Positions 46,832 through 55,737 of a stretch of 64,000 nt of DNA are shown here, piece after piece. Under the pieces are notes generated by a model that saw only the letters and a list, made by a program, of their open reading frames with translations, searched no databases and was not told the DNA's origin. Origin of the DNA: Streptomyces sp. CC0208 (GTDB lineage Bacteria; Actinomycetota; Actinomycetes; Streptomycetales; Streptomycetaceae); NCBI RefSeq assembly GCF_003443735.1, contig NZ_CP031969.1:5208001-5272000 (forward strand). The letters are read 5' to 3'. The first letter of the stretch is position 1. The number at the start of each line of letters is the position of its first letter. Made by a program: the position numbers and the translations under genes.

Positions 46832-47200
46832 GTCCCTCTCTCAGGTCGAAACGTCGGTGCCTTCCTCCGTGCCCATCACCGCAGTGGTCTGACCGCCCTG
46901 GGCTCGAGGGTGCGACAAGGAGTGGATTACCCGAGTGCGGTCCGCCGGCCTCGGCAGGTCGCTTGCGCCCTCTTGGTTGATCCCAACTAATTCCCGCCCC
47001 CGATAAGACCGTAGGACCGCAGGCCCTTTTCCAGAACGGCCAGGAAGTTTTCCGGTTCGGTTGGAGCGGCCACCACTCGGCCAGTCCGGCCCGTCTGATC
47101 CGTTCGCGGAACAGTGCTCTGCCGCGCTTCAGAAGCAACAGGAACGTGCTCGCATCCTTAGCGAAAGGCCGCTGCTGGGAGGCGGGCGGCAGGTGCGGGA
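46832..47200. other. Gap with a short leftward open tail
   Basis: After the RHS copy the rightward frame runs to 46892 without homology. Leftward, ENFLAVLEKGLRSYGLIGGGN ends near 46988 and looks like a genuine C-terminus, but stops upstream show it is a remnant. No intact gene is visible. Confidence 0.35.
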
Positions 47201-47425
47201 TCAATCGCTAACGTTCAACGCCGCGTACTCATCCACGCGGAGCCCGGCCAGCACTGAGCGGAGCCGATCCAGTACTGCAGCGCGATCGAGACTCTCCTTG
47301 ATCTCCAGGTCGAGATGACAGCGTCCCATCCCACCGCCCGCGCCCGTGATCTCGCCGTCGGGGCCGAACGCGGCGTCCAACGCCTCGACAAGCACCGCGG
47401 GTCTCTCCTCTGCCCCGAGAACCAT
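47201..47425 (-). CDS. Small unrecognised protein
   Basis: A 74-residue acidic protein (LGAEERPAVLVEALDAAFGPD, GRCHLDLEIKESLDRAAVLDRLRSVLAGL). No family is recognised. Its start lies 11 bases after the KOW-protein stop in the same direction, so the two are probably cotranscribed. The ribosome site is weak (GGGGCTAG), leaving the start uncertain. Confidence 0.55.
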   Translation of the reverse strand: MVLGAEERPAVLVEALDAAFGPDGEITGAGGGMGRCHLDLEIKESLDRAAVLDRLRSVLAGLRVDEYAALNVSD

Positions 47426-47436
47426 ATCGATCCGGA

Positions 47437-47913
47437 CTAGCCCCAGTTGACTTGGCGGCAGTCGCGTCGGAAGGACTCTTCCACGCCGGCCCAATCTTCC
47501 ACGGGTTCGCCGATGCAGTTGATCTGCATGGCGGGATCGTCGGCAACGCGGATCATCACTCCACTTGAGTCAGTGGGTTCTTCGGTGGATTCATCGATAT
47601 CGGCCAATTTGTCGACCCGGATGTAGCGGCCCGTATCGTAGCCAGAGATGATCCGTCCCACGACCCCGTAGTACTGCCTTGCACCCTTATGTGCGGCGAT
47701 GGCTATTGAGCGGTCGTGAACTGCTGTCACCTGTAGCTCATTTGGTGGGCCCGTGAAGGAGAGTTCGACCGGAGCGTGGCGGCCGAATAGCTCGATCACC
47801 CCCTTGACCTTCTGCGACGGGGTGTCGATCTCGGTGACCGTCGCTCGCAGTGTCGCGAACGGGCCATCCGTGATGGTGACGGAGGCTCCCACGGCGATGT
47901 CTGGGGCCGGCAT
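47437..47913 (-). CDS. KOW/NusG-C-terminal-like domain protein
   Basis: A 158-residue protein. Its first 60 residues read VGASVTITDGPFATLRATVTEI then VKGVIELFGRHAPVELSF, the KOW beta-barrel pattern of NusG C-terminal domains. The C-terminal half (YYGVVGRIISGYDTGRYIRV, then ADIDESTEEPTDSSGVMIRVADD) looks like a small separate domain of the kind found in toxin-associated hypothetical proteins. ATG with GGGAGGAG nine bases upstream. It follows the DUF397/XRE pair. Confidence 0.6.
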   Translation of the reverse strand: MPAPDIAVGASVTITDGPFATLRATVTEIDTPSQKVKGVIELFGRHAPVELSFTGPPNELQVTAVHDRSIAIAAHKGARQYYGVVGRIISGYDTGRYIRVDKLADIDESTEEPTDSSGVMIRVADDPAMQINCIGEPVEDWAGVEESFRRDCRQVNWG

Positions 47914-47933
47914 GGGCGGCGCTCCTCCCGGTC

Positions 47934-48143
47934 TCAGTTCGTCTCCACCGCGGCGTGCAGGTGTCCCGTATCTGTCCGGACGGTCTCGACGAAGGCGGCG
48001 AAGGCTCCCGTCCGGAACGTGAGCGTGGCCCGGCTCGGGGTCTTGGAGTCGCGTATGGATACGTGGGTGGGGGAGTTCGCGATCTCCACGCACTCGTTGC
48101 CGTCGTCTGGGCCTGAGTGGGACGACTTCCGCCAGTTGTCCAT
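47934..48143 (-). CDS. DUF397 regulatory protein
   Basis: A 69-residue DUF397 protein (DNWRKSSHSGPDDGNECVEIAN, SIRDSKTPSRATLTFRTGAF). It lies six bases after the XRE/DUF5753 gene, its usual partner; together they resemble whiJ-type developmental regulator pairs of Streptomyces. Confidence 0.9.
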   Translation of the reverse strand: MDNWRKSSHSGPDDGNECVEIANSPTHVSIRDSKTPSRATLTFRTGAFAAFVETVRTDTGHLHAAVETN

Positions 48144-48149
48144 GAGGCA

Positions 48150-48986
48150 TCACAGCTCTCTCGTCAGCCGGTTGATGAAGTCACGCGACCGTTCGGGGTC
48201 GAGTGACACGGCTTCCACTTTACGAAAGCGGGTTCGAAAGGCGCTGAGTTGTGCTTGGGAGTCGATGAAGGCCGATCCCTGGGGTACGTCTCGTACGACC
48301 GTGTCCAGCTTGGGCACAGGCCCGCCCACGTACGTCATCGTGCTGGCTGCTCTGGCGAAGCCGTCCAGGTCGAAGGGGAGTACGCGCACGGTGACGTTGC
48401 CCGCTCCGGACAGTTCCAGGAGTCTGGCGAGCTGGGTCCGGGAGACGGCGCGGTCGCTGACCCTGATGCGTAGGGCCGACTCGTGGATCACCAACTCGTA
48501 GGGAATGGTGATCTCCTGGCCGGCCATTCGGTGGCGGACCCGCAACTCAAGTTCATCGTCGGTCAGTTCAGGCACCCTCGCGGAGAAGACGGCGCGAGCG
48601 TAGTCCTCCGTCTGCAACAGGCCGGGCACGTACAGGATCGCGACGTCACGCCGGAATGAGGCGTGGTGGTTCAGTTCGGACAGGTCCAGAAACGACGTGG
48701 GCAACAGCCCCCGGTACTCCTCCCACCACCCGCGTGTCCGGTCGGTGGCCATCGCCACCAGGGCGTCGACGAAGTCCTTGTCCGTACAGGCGTAGTGGGA
48801 CGCGAGGCGGCGTACCCGTTCCTCGCTCACCCCCACGAGTCCGGATTCGATGTGGCTCATCTGTACCCGGTTCGCCCCCAGCAGTGCCGCCGCCTCGACG
48901 GCGGTGAGGCCTGCCGCTTCGCGGAGCCTGCGCAGTTCGAGCCCCAGGCGCATTTGACGTGCGGTTGGTTCGCGCCTCTGGACCAT
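48150..48986 (-). CDS. XRE-family regulator with DUF5753 domain
   Basis: A 278-residue DNA-binding protein. The helix-turn-helix is in LELRRLREAAGLTAVEAAAL .. NRVQMSHIESGLVGVSEERV (about 13-52). DUF5753 follows, with GWWEEYRGLLPTSFLDLSEL, VAILYVPGLLQTEDYARAVF, RVLPFDLDGF and DPERSRDFINRL at the end. GAGGAG lies six bases before the ATG. With DUF397 and the divergent ATP-binding protein it forms the common Streptomyces developmental-regulator trio. Two broken relatives lie at 41805 and 46263. Confidence 0.92.
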   Translation of the reverse strand: MVQRREPTARQMRLGLELRRLREAAGLTAVEAAALLGANRVQMSHIESGLVGVSEERVRRLASHYACTDKDFVDALVAMATDRTRGWWEEYRGLLPTSFLDLSELNHHASFRRDVAILYVPGLLQTEDYARAVFSARVPELTDDELELRVRHRMAGQEITIPYELVIHESALRIRVSDRAVSRTQLARLLELSGAGNVTVRVLPFDLDGFARAASTMTYVGGPVPKLDTVVRDVPQGSAFIDSQAQLSAFRTRFRKVEAVSLDPERSRDFINRLTREL

Positions 48987-49202
48987 CAATTGCTCCTCGT
49001 CCGGGGGTGATTACGGGATCAGCTTGCGTGGGGTTACAGGTTACCCCTACCGTCAGTGACGCGACGCACACACTGCGGCATGCCGGGATCCCGGAAGCGC
49101 ACCGCTCCGTCCTGCCAGGGCGGCTGCGGCACTGCCACCGCCCGCCGTTGCCCGCCGCTCCCCGGTCCTCCGAGACCCCCACCCCAGAACCGGAGTCGAC
49201 GC

Positions 49203-49619
49203 ATGCCCGAAACCGACCCCCAGCAGCCCTGGGAGTACACCCTCCACATCCCGAACGACCCCCGAGCCGTCACCGTCTGCCACCGCACCCTGCGCCTGAT
49301 CCTCACCATGCACGGCCTGATCACCCTCGTCGACGTCGCCGAGCTCCCCGCCACCGAGCTGGTCTCCAACGCCGTACGCCACACCAAGGGGCCCGTGGCC
49401 CTGCGTGTGCAGTGGTCGCCCGGCGTGCTGCGCATCGGCGCCTGGGATGCCGACCCCGAGCCCCCTGAACCGCCGAACGCGTGGGAGCAGGTCGCCGAGT
49501 CGGAAGGCGGCCGGGGCCTGGCCCTGGTGCGGGCCTGCGCCGATCAGTGGGGCTGGCAGCCGCTGTCCAGGCATGGACGTCGGGGCAAGTACGTATGGTG
49601 CGCGTTCGCCGCTGCCTGA
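49203..49619 (+). CDS. ATP-binding (RsbW/SpoIIAB-like) regulatory protein
   Basis: A 138-residue GHKL ATPase-fold protein: N box ELPATELVSNAVRHTKGPV and G box EGGRGLALVRACADQWGW. Such stand-alone HATPase_c domains act as anti-sigma or partner kinases beside XRE/DUF397 genes. CCGGAG lies eight bases before the ATG at 49203. Divergent from the XRE gene. Confidence 0.88.
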   Translation: MPETDPQQPWEYTLHIPNDPRAVTVCHRTLRLILTMHGLITLVDVAELPATELVSNAVRHTKGPVALRVQWSPGVLRIGAWDADPEPPEPPNAWEQVAESEGGRGLALVRACADQWGWQPLSRHGRRGKYVWCAFAAA

Positions 49620-49664
49620 AATAGAGGACCTTTCTCGGTCAGCACCTCAGCACTCCAGTGCGCC

Positions 49665-50108
49665 TCAGCGCGTCACCGGCAACGCCCCCACGAACCGCGG
49701 CCCATCCCCCCGATGCTGCACCGGAAACGTCACCTTCAGCCCCTGCTCCTGCCCCGCCACCGACAGTTGCGTGACGAACTGCAGCCCCAGGAAGGCCTTC
49801 TTCGAACCGCCCGTCGAGACGTACGGACGCGGCAGGTTCAACAGCAACTTGCCCGGTCTGCCGCCGCGGTTGCCGTCGAAGAACAGGACTCTCTGGTCGG
49901 TCAGGACGATGTACATGGGGCGTGGAGTGACCGTCGCCATCACCGTTCCGGCGCTCAACACGCCCACCACGGCAGCCGTCAAGGCCTGCTTGCGGACGGA
50001 GACCGAGCCGACGCCGGCGAGGGAGGTGAGTTCGATCCGCTCGTTCTGGAGGAGCAACGGGGCTGCCGCCTCCAGGAGTTGGCGGTTACGACGGGCGTTC
50101 AGCGACAT
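49665..50108 (-). CDS. Hypothetical protein with a PH-like fold pattern
   Basis: A 147-residue protein. An N-terminal helix (NARRNRQLLEAAAPLLL), a hydrophobic segment near 40-60 (LTAAVVGVLSAGTVMATV) and beta strands of the type YIVLTDQRVLFFDGN suggest a PH/bPH-like domain, which often starts with 'lTdqRvl'. GGAAGG lies eight bases before the ATG. No function known. Confidence 0.75.
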   Translation of the reverse strand: MSLNARRNRQLLEAAAPLLLQNERIELTSLAGVGSVSVRKQALTAAVVGVLSAGTVMATVTPRPMYIVLTDQRVLFFDGNRGGRPGKLLLNLPRPYVSTGGSKKAFLGLQFVTQLSVAGQEQGLKVTFPVQHRGDGPRFVGALPVTR

Positions 50109-50281
50109 GGAGTGGCCTTCCGGAAGGGTGGGCGGAAAAGTGCGAACGGTATGACGTCCCAGTGAACGGGAGTTGGCCGGAAGGTCTGTCGGCAGTCAAG
50201 CGCGGGTATGCCGTATCCCATCCCTGACCTGGGCTTTCCCCGCCGCGCTCCATGTCGCGGCGCTCGCTTAGGATCCGCCGC

Positions 50282-51238
50282 ATGCCACCCGACCCCGGGC
50301 CCGCTCCCGAACCCGATTTCGAACTCGCCTCCGCCTACCCGGAGGTCACCTGGCTGCGACAGGCCGCCACCATCGCCGACTGGGCCTCGGTCCGGCAGTA
50401 CCACGACAGCCTGCCGCCCGGTACCGACCGCGCCTTCGTCGTGCGGGTGCTGGCCGAGGTCGACGGTGTCGAGCACGCGCTGCGGCAGCAGGTGAGCGCG
50501 GCGCCGTGCGACGTGTTCGCGCTCACCGTGCTCGGTGCGCGGCTGGTGCAGACCGGATGGGGGATACGGACCTCGGCGCGGGCCCAGGATGTGAGCAGGG
50601 AACAGTTCGAGGCCTTCCACGCGTACCTGCGGGACGCGGAGCAACTGCTCATCCGCGCCACGGCCCTCGACCCGTCGTACGACGCCGCCTGGGCCGAACG
50701 GCTCAACACCGCCCGCGGGTTGTCGCTCGGGAAGAACGAGGCCCGGCGGCGCTACGACCGGCTGGCCAAGTACCACCCGCACCACTTCACCGGGCAGGCC
50801 CGCCTCCTCCAGAAACTCTGCGCCAAGTGGGGCGGCACCTGGGAGGAGGCGCACGGGTTCGCCCGCGAGTGTCTGCTGGCTGCCCCGGAAGGCTCGTTGA
50901 GCGGTGGCCTGGTCGCCGAGGCGCACATCGAGCACTGGCTCGACCTGAAGGGCGACGACAAGCGCGCCGAGTACCTGCGGCAGCCGCACGTCCACGCCGA
51001 ACTCCTCGAAGCGGCTGGGAGGTCGGTGTTCCACCCGGCGTTCCGGCGCCCGTACGGCTGGGTCACCGTCCAGGGCGGCTTCGCCGCGCTGTTCTCCCTC
51101 ATCGGCGACACCGAGCAGGCCGCCGCCCACTTCCGCGCCCTCGGCAACCTCGCCTCCGAATACCCGTGGGGCTACCTCGGCAAGCCCGCCGAGGCATACG
51201 TCCGACACCGCGACACCGCCCTGAGAGGCCGAAGATGA
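50282..51238 (+). CDS. TPR-like hypothetical protein
   Basis: A 318-residue alpha-helical protein. Helical pairs such as EQLLIRATALDPSYDAAWAE and FSLIGDTEQAAAHFRALGNL resemble tetratricopeptide units. A conserved-looking central block reads LAKYHPHHFTGQARLLQKLC and KWGGTWEEAHGFARE. No signal peptide. It overlaps the next gene by ATGA, so both products probably work together; the TPR part could present partners to the peptidase-like protein. Confidence 0.75.
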   Translation: MPPDPGPAPEPDFELASAYPEVTWLRQAATIADWASVRQYHDSLPPGTDRAFVVRVLAEVDGVEHALRQQVSAAPCDVFALTVLGARLVQTGWGIRTSARAQDVSREQFEAFHAYLRDAEQLLIRATALDPSYDAAWAERLNTARGLSLGKNEARRRYDRLAKYHPHHFTGQARLLQKLCAKWGGTWEEAHGFARECLLAAPEGSLSGGLVAEAHIEHWLDLKGDDKRAEYLRQPHVHAELLEAAGRSVFHPAFRRPYGWVTVQGGFAALFSLIGDTEQAAAHFRALGNLASEYPWGYLGKPAEAYVRHRDTALRGRR

Positions 51239-52992
51239 ACCAACAGGCCCCGCAGGACGGCCAGTACGCTCCCTCTGCGATCCACCTCACCGAAGTCGAA
51301 GGCATCCCCACCCTCTTCGCCCACGCCCCCGGCCCCACCCGCGCCGGACTCGTCTTCCGCGTCGGGATGGCCGACGAGACCCTCGCCCGCGCCGGTGTCA
51401 CCCACCTCGTCGAGCACCTGGCCCTGTACCGGCACGGCATCGCCGACTACCACTACAACGGTGCGACCAAGGCCGCCTTCACCCACTTCCATGTGGAGGG
51501 CGCCGAGCACGAGATCGTCGCCTACCTGCACGGCGTCTGCGGCTCTCTCGCCGACCTCCCGATGGAGCGTCTGGAGACCGAGAAGGAGATCCTGCGCACC
51601 GAGGAGTCCCGCCGCGAGCCCGGACAACTCCCGCTGTGGCGCTACGGCGCCCAGGGCTACGGTCTGGTCAGCTACCCGGAGTGGGGTGTCCCCGGCCTGC
51701 GTCCGGAGGACGTACGGCACTGGGCGCGGACCTGGTTCACGGGTGGCAACGCCGTGCTGTGGATCGCGGGCGAGCGCATCCCGGCGGGGCTCTCCCCGAA
51801 GCTGCCCCCGGGTCCACGGCACCCGCTGCCCGTCGTCACGTCCGCCCTCCCCGTCACGCCCGCCCACTTCTCCGACGGCCAGGGCGGTGTCCTGCTCGAC
51901 GCCGTCGTCACCGACACCGCCGCCGCCCGGCTGTACGCGGGTGTCCTGGAGCGTGAACTCATCCGCTCCCTGCGCCAGGAGGGCGGCTACTCCTACACCG
52001 CCGCCACCGACCACACCTCCCGCCGCGACGGCCACGCCCTGCTCACCGCCTTCGCGGACGCTCTGCCCGCCAAGCAGGACGCGGTGCTCGGCGGCTTCGT
52101 CGACGTCCTCGCCGCGCTCCAGGCGGGGCATGTCGGACAGGCCGACCTCGACGTCGTACGGGCGCGTTCCGACGCGGCGCTGACGGCGGCCGACGGGGCC
52201 GTACGACGGTTGCCGGGCGCGGCGGAGGACCTGCTCGCCGGTCGGCCGCCCCGGAGCCTGGACGAGCTGCGCCACGAACTGTGGTCGGTGACGCCCGGCC
52301 ATCTGCACGCGGTGGCCCTGGAGGCGGCGGGCACAGCCCTGCTGCAGGTACCCGCCGGGCACCGCGCCGACTGGGCCGGGTACGCGGAGGCGCCGACCCG
52401 GTCGACGTACGCCGTCACGGGGCGGCGTTTCGAGGCGCTGGCCAAGGACGGGTCGGCGCTGGTGGTGGGCGACGACGGGGTCAGCCTGACGGTGCGGGGG
52501 CGGGACGGCAGCGACGTCGCGGTGACTGTTCCGTACCGTGCGTGCGCGGCCGTGCTGAGCTGGCCCGACGGCGGTCGGCGGCTCATCGGTACCGACGGTC
52601 TCGCCGTCGCCGTGGAACCCGGTCTGCATGGTGTTGACGCGCACACGATGGCGGCGCTGGACGCAGCCGTACCGCCGCACACGCGCGTGCAGTTGCCGCC
52701 GCGGCAGCGGGTGCCGAGTGCGCAGGTCACCGAAGCGGCGGAGGTCCATGGGGCGTCGGCCCCCGCGCAGGCGGCGATCGGGCGCACCGGCGGGCAGACC
52801 GCCGGGCTGGTCGCGCTCAGCCTCTTCGGCGGGCTGTTCGCCTTCCTCGCGCTCGCGGTCACCGTCTTCGGCGGAAGCGACCCCGAGACCAGCACCGGTG
52901 AATGGATCGGCCTCGCGGGTTTCCTCTGGGCCGTCACCGGGTTGCTGGCCTGGCCCGCGATACGGATCCTCCGGCGCACCCGGCGGGCGTGA
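51235..52992 (+). CDS. Membrane-anchored M16-type (inverzincin) peptidase
   Basis: A 585-residue protein. The zinc motif HxxEH is present as HLVEH at 57-61 within GVTHLVEHLAL. The distal Glu is likely within METEKEILRTEE-like RLETEKEILRTEE (about 112-124). The M16 fold continues to about 390 (SLRQEGGYSYTAATDHTSRR matches the second-half R/Y region). Two C-terminal helices (about 517-540 and 549-570) would anchor it in the membrane. No N-terminal signal, so the peptidase part should be cytoplasmic. Coupled to the TPR-like gene by ATGA. Confidence 0.8.
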   Translation: MNQQAPQDGQYAPSAIHLTEVEGIPTLFAHAPGPTRAGLVFRVGMADETLARAGVTHLVEHLALYRHGIADYHYNGATKAAFTHFHVEGAEHEIVAYLHGVCGSLADLPMERLETEKEILRTEESRREPGQLPLWRYGAQGYGLVSYPEWGVPGLRPEDVRHWARTWFTGGNAVLWIAGERIPAGLSPKLPPGPRHPLPVVTSALPVTPAHFSDGQGGVLLDAVVTDTAAARLYAGVLERELIRSLRQEGGYSYTAATDHTSRRDGHALLTAFADALPAKQDAVLGGFVDVLAALQAGHVGQADLDVVRARSDAALTAADGAVRRLPGAAEDLLAGRPPRSLDELRHELWSVTPGHLHAVALEAAGTALLQVPAGHRADWAGYAEAPTRSTYAVTGRRFEALAKDGSALVVGDDGVSLTVRGRDGSDVAVTVPYRACAAVLSWPDGGRRLIGTDGLAVAVEPGLHGVDAHTMAALDAAVPPHTRVQLPPRQRVPSAQVTEAAEVHGASAPAQAAIGRTGGQTAGLVALSLFGGLFAFLALAVTVFGGSDPETSTGEWIGLAGFLWAVTGLLAWPAIRILRRTRRA

Positions 52993-53408
52993 CCTGTCGC
53001 AGACCCGGGTTTCGCAGTGGCGGTATCGGCCTCGGTATCGCCACCGAAGCCGGCGGCCGACGTGTTCTGGTCGACTTGGTCCCGTGTTCGCCAAGTTTGC
53101 GCCCGTATACGGAGTCTGCGAGGCCCGCGTTCCCTGGTTCAGGAGTTTTTGCCGTGACGTGAGGGAATCTTGTGGCGATCCAGGGACTCTGTTTCCCGGG
53201 CGAAAGGACGGCATCGGTTACGGTGCGATCCGCTCATGGTGCCCGACTTCCGTGTGCGCAGGAACAGTCCACGCAGAAGTCGTACGGCCGCCGTCGTACC
53301 GCCTCACCGTGCCGGACCCGCGCCGCCGCAGGGCAAGGGCACTTGGAATCTTCCGTCGGACGTGTACGCGACGTCGTACAGGTCCGCTTGTCATGAACAG
53401 GGGTGGGG
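52993..53408. other. Intergenic region with a hairpin
   Basis: GTGGCG/CGCCAC arms at 53017-53022 and 53039-53044 enclose a repeated CGGTATCG, probably the end of the peptidase operon. The rest to 53408 shows no gene and is taken as the promoter region of the DUF1906 gene. Confidence 0.4.
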
Positions 53409-54233
53409 ATGGCAGACCATCGGCAGTCGAAGAAGCGCAGGTACATCTCGTGGGGTGTGGCCGGTGTCGTCGTCGTCGCGGGTGGCGGGATCGCCGCGAC
53501 GACCTCGATGGCGGCCACCACCTGGCCCGCGCAGAAGACCTTCACGGGCCGTGCCTTCGACACCTGTGCCGCCCCCTCCCTCGCCGCGATGAAGGCCTGG
53601 CACACCGGTTTCTACGGCGCCGCCGCCGTCTACATAGGTGGCAAGAACCGCGGCTGCAGCCAGCCCAACCTCACCGCGTCCTGGGTCAAGTCCGTCAGCA
53701 CGGTCGGCTGGAAGCTCGTTCCGCTCTACGTCGGCTCCCAGCCGTCCTGCGGCTCCGGCGGCTCGGTGAAGATCAGCGCCTCCACCGCGGCCTCCGTCGG
53801 CAAGAGCGAGGCGGATGACGCGGTGGCCAAGGCCTCGGCGCTCGGCATGAAGGCCGGCAGCCCGATCTTCCTCGACATGGAGGCGTACGACACGACGAAC
53901 ACCTCCTGCAACAACGCCGTGCTGACGTACGTCCGCGCGTTCGACAAGGAACTGCACGCCAAGACCTACCGGGCCGGCTACTACGGCTTCACCAGCTCCA
54001 GCGCCAAGGCGATCGCCACCGCGACCGACAAGACGGACCTGCCGGGCAACCTCTGGTACGCGCTGTGGGACAAGGTCAACACAACCACCTCGGACTGGCC
54101 CTGGGGCGCCACCCAGTACACCGGACACAGCCGGGCTCACCAGTACATGGTCAACAGCAAGGAGACCCGCGGCGGCTACACGATCACCGTGGACCGCGAC
54201 GCGTGGGACGGGCCTGTCGCCATCACCGGCTGA
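53409..54233 (+). CDS. Secreted DUF1906 glycoside-hydrolase-like protein
   Basis: A 274-residue protein with an N-terminal KKRR and hydrophobic signal (WGVAGVVVVAGGGIA, AMA-type site near 35). The mature part shows the Rv2525c-like TIM-barrel pattern: GRAFDTCAAPSLAAMKAWHT, AAAVYIGGKNRGCSQPNLT, WKLVPLYVGSQPSC, SPIFLDMEAYD, YRAGYYGFTSS and the end VDRDAWDGPV. The family is thought to act on cell-wall glycans; SPIFLDMEAYD carries the candidate catalytic acid. Exported, function inferred. Confidence 0.87.
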   Translation: MADHRQSKKRRYISWGVAGVVVVAGGGIAATTSMAATTWPAQKTFTGRAFDTCAAPSLAAMKAWHTGFYGAAAVYIGGKNRGCSQPNLTASWVKSVSTVGWKLVPLYVGSQPSCGSGGSVKISASTAASVGKSEADDAVAKASALGMKAGSPIFLDMEAYDTTNTSCNNAVLTYVRAFDKELHAKTYRAGYYGFTSSSAKAIATATDKTDLPGNLWYALWDKVNTTTSDWPWGATQYTGHSRAHQYMVNSKETRGGYTITVDRDAWDGPVAITG

Positions 54234-54317
54234 GCACGCAACCGAGAGCCGAGGACCGGCAGAACTGAAAGCCCAGGACCGACGGTGCTGAGCGTCGAGG
54301 ACCGAAAGGTGAGGGCG

Positions 54318-54785
54318 ATGAGGATGCCGAGGCTGATCTCCGCGGTGCTGAAGCTGCCCGCCGCGCCGGTGCTGCGTCTGCCCGCCGTGCGCGCGGGCTT
54401 CGCCGCGCTGCCGGTGGTCAGCCTCGGCCTTCTCTGTCCCGTCCCGTCCCTCGTGCTCGCCCTGCGGCGCCGCAGGCGCCCAGACTGGCTGGCCTTCGCC
54501 GGCTTCAGCGCGGTCCTGGTGGCCTGGATCACCGAACTCGTGTTGACGCCGGACGACACACACGGCGCGTTGTTCGGGGCCGACCTGCTGCTGATCACCC
54601 TGTCGATGGCAGTCGCCTCGGTGCACGCGTGGACGGCCTGGCCCCGACGGGCGGGTCGGCGTGAGCCACGGTGGATCGGTGCGCGGGCCGGCCGTACGGC
54701 GGTCGACGAAGCGGCAGAGCGGTCGGGAGACGTGGACGTCGACCAGGTGGCCGACCGCCCGGTGCCCCTGCGCGTGGAGGAGTAG
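54318..54785 (+). CDS. Small membrane protein
   Basis: A 155-residue protein with three hydrophobic stretches (about 26-48, 56-74 and 87-107) and a charged C-terminal tail (DVDVDQVADRPVPLRVEE). The ATG at 54318 has AGGTGAGG upstream; a longer start at 54285 is possible. It lies seven bases before the BMP-like gene, probably in one operon. Function unknown. Confidence 0.7.
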   Translation: MRMPRLISAVLKLPAAPVLRLPAVRAGFAALPVVSLGLLCPVPSLVLALRRRRRPDWLAFAGFSAVLVAWITELVLTPDDTHGALFGADLLLITLSMAVASVHAWTAWPRRAGRREPRWIGARAGRTAVDEAAERSGDVDVDQVADRPVPLRVEE

Positions 54786-54791
54786 CACTAC

Positions 54792-55442
54792 ATGGTCAAG
54801 CAGGTTCGACAGGTCACGCGGACGCGGTCGGTCCGGGCCGAGGAGACGGGGCGGCTCGCGGCTGTGGGGCGTGCCACGGTGCTCGGGCTGCGTTCACTCA
54901 GCGGACGCAGTCTCGCCATGATCGGTACGGCGGTCGCCCTGGCCCTCGTGATGATCGTGACCGGGTTCTTCCTCCACCGGCACGGCAGCAGTCGCCCGCC
55001 GATCCCCGCCACCCGGGCCCGCCACTACACCGAGTCCGACGCGTGCCTCCTCACCGACCGGCACGGCATCAACGCCAAGGCCGCCGCGGCCGTCTGGCAG
55101 GGCATGCAGGACGCCTCCCACACGACGCACGCGCGCGTGAGCTACTCCTCGGTGACCGGAGAACAGAGCACCGCGAACGCCCGCCCCTTCCTCAACGCCC
55201 TGCTCCAGGGATCCTGCGAGGTCGTCCTCGCGGTGGGCGGCCCCGAGGTGAAGGCGGCGCAGGAGGCGACCCGGCGGTACGCGAAACTGGGTTTCGTGCT
55301 CGTGGGCAGTGAGAACGGCAGCGGCAGCGGTAGCAAAGGCAAGGCCGATACGAACGTGGCATGGGTGCCCGACGGCGACGGACTGCGCGCCGGTGTCGCC
55401 GCCGCGGTGCGGCAGGCCGTGGAGGCGGAGGCACAGGGCTGA
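54792..55442 (+). CDS. Membrane-anchored BMP-like (basic membrane protein) domain protein
   Basis: A 216-residue protein: basic N-terminus, one membrane helix (about 42-61), then an extracytoplasmic region resembling half of a BMP/periplasmic-binding fold (SDACLLTDRHGINAKAAAAVWQGMQDA, CEVVLAVGGPEVKAAQ, RYAKLGFVLVGSENG). BMP lipoproteins bind nucleosides; here the domain is short and helix-anchored. GGAGGAG lies ten bases before the ATG. Confidence 0.7.
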   Translation: MVKQVRQVTRTRSVRAEETGRLAAVGRATVLGLRSLSGRSLAMIGTAVALALVMIVTGFFLHRHGSSRPPIPATRARHYTESDACLLTDRHGINAKAAAAVWQGMQDASHTTHARVSYSSVTGEQSTANARPFLNALLQGSCEVVLAVGGPEVKAAQEATRRYAKLGFVLVGSENGSGSGSKGKADTNVAWVPDGDGLRAGVAAAVRQAVEAEAQG

Positions 55443-55553
55443 GCCCACGGCCCGCCCCTTCGTAGACCCGCCCTGCCCGGAGACCCGCTCCCCCCTCGTA
55501 CCCGTAAGCCGAGGTGCACATCGCAGCATCGGCCGTCCGCCCCGCCCCCGCGA

Positions 55554-55601
55554 CCCTGCCCGCCCCGCGCCCTGCCCGCCCCGCGCCCCGCCCGCCCCGC
55601 G
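55554..55601. repeat. Three tandem 16-bp repeats
   Basis: CCCTGCCCGCCCCGCG occurs at 55554 and 55570, and once more with one change at 55586. It lies in the 295-base gap before the SurA-like gene, which otherwise shows nothing. Confidence 0.85.
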
Positions 55602-55737
55602 CCCCCGCCCGGGCGCGGCGGTGCCGGAACTCCCGGTGAATCGTTGGTCGAATGGGTTGGCCAGAGCCGGTCCCCTGCCTACCATCGATCACCGCAAGAC
55701 TTTGTGCACCGTCGCACAATCTCCTCAGGAGGCCTCC

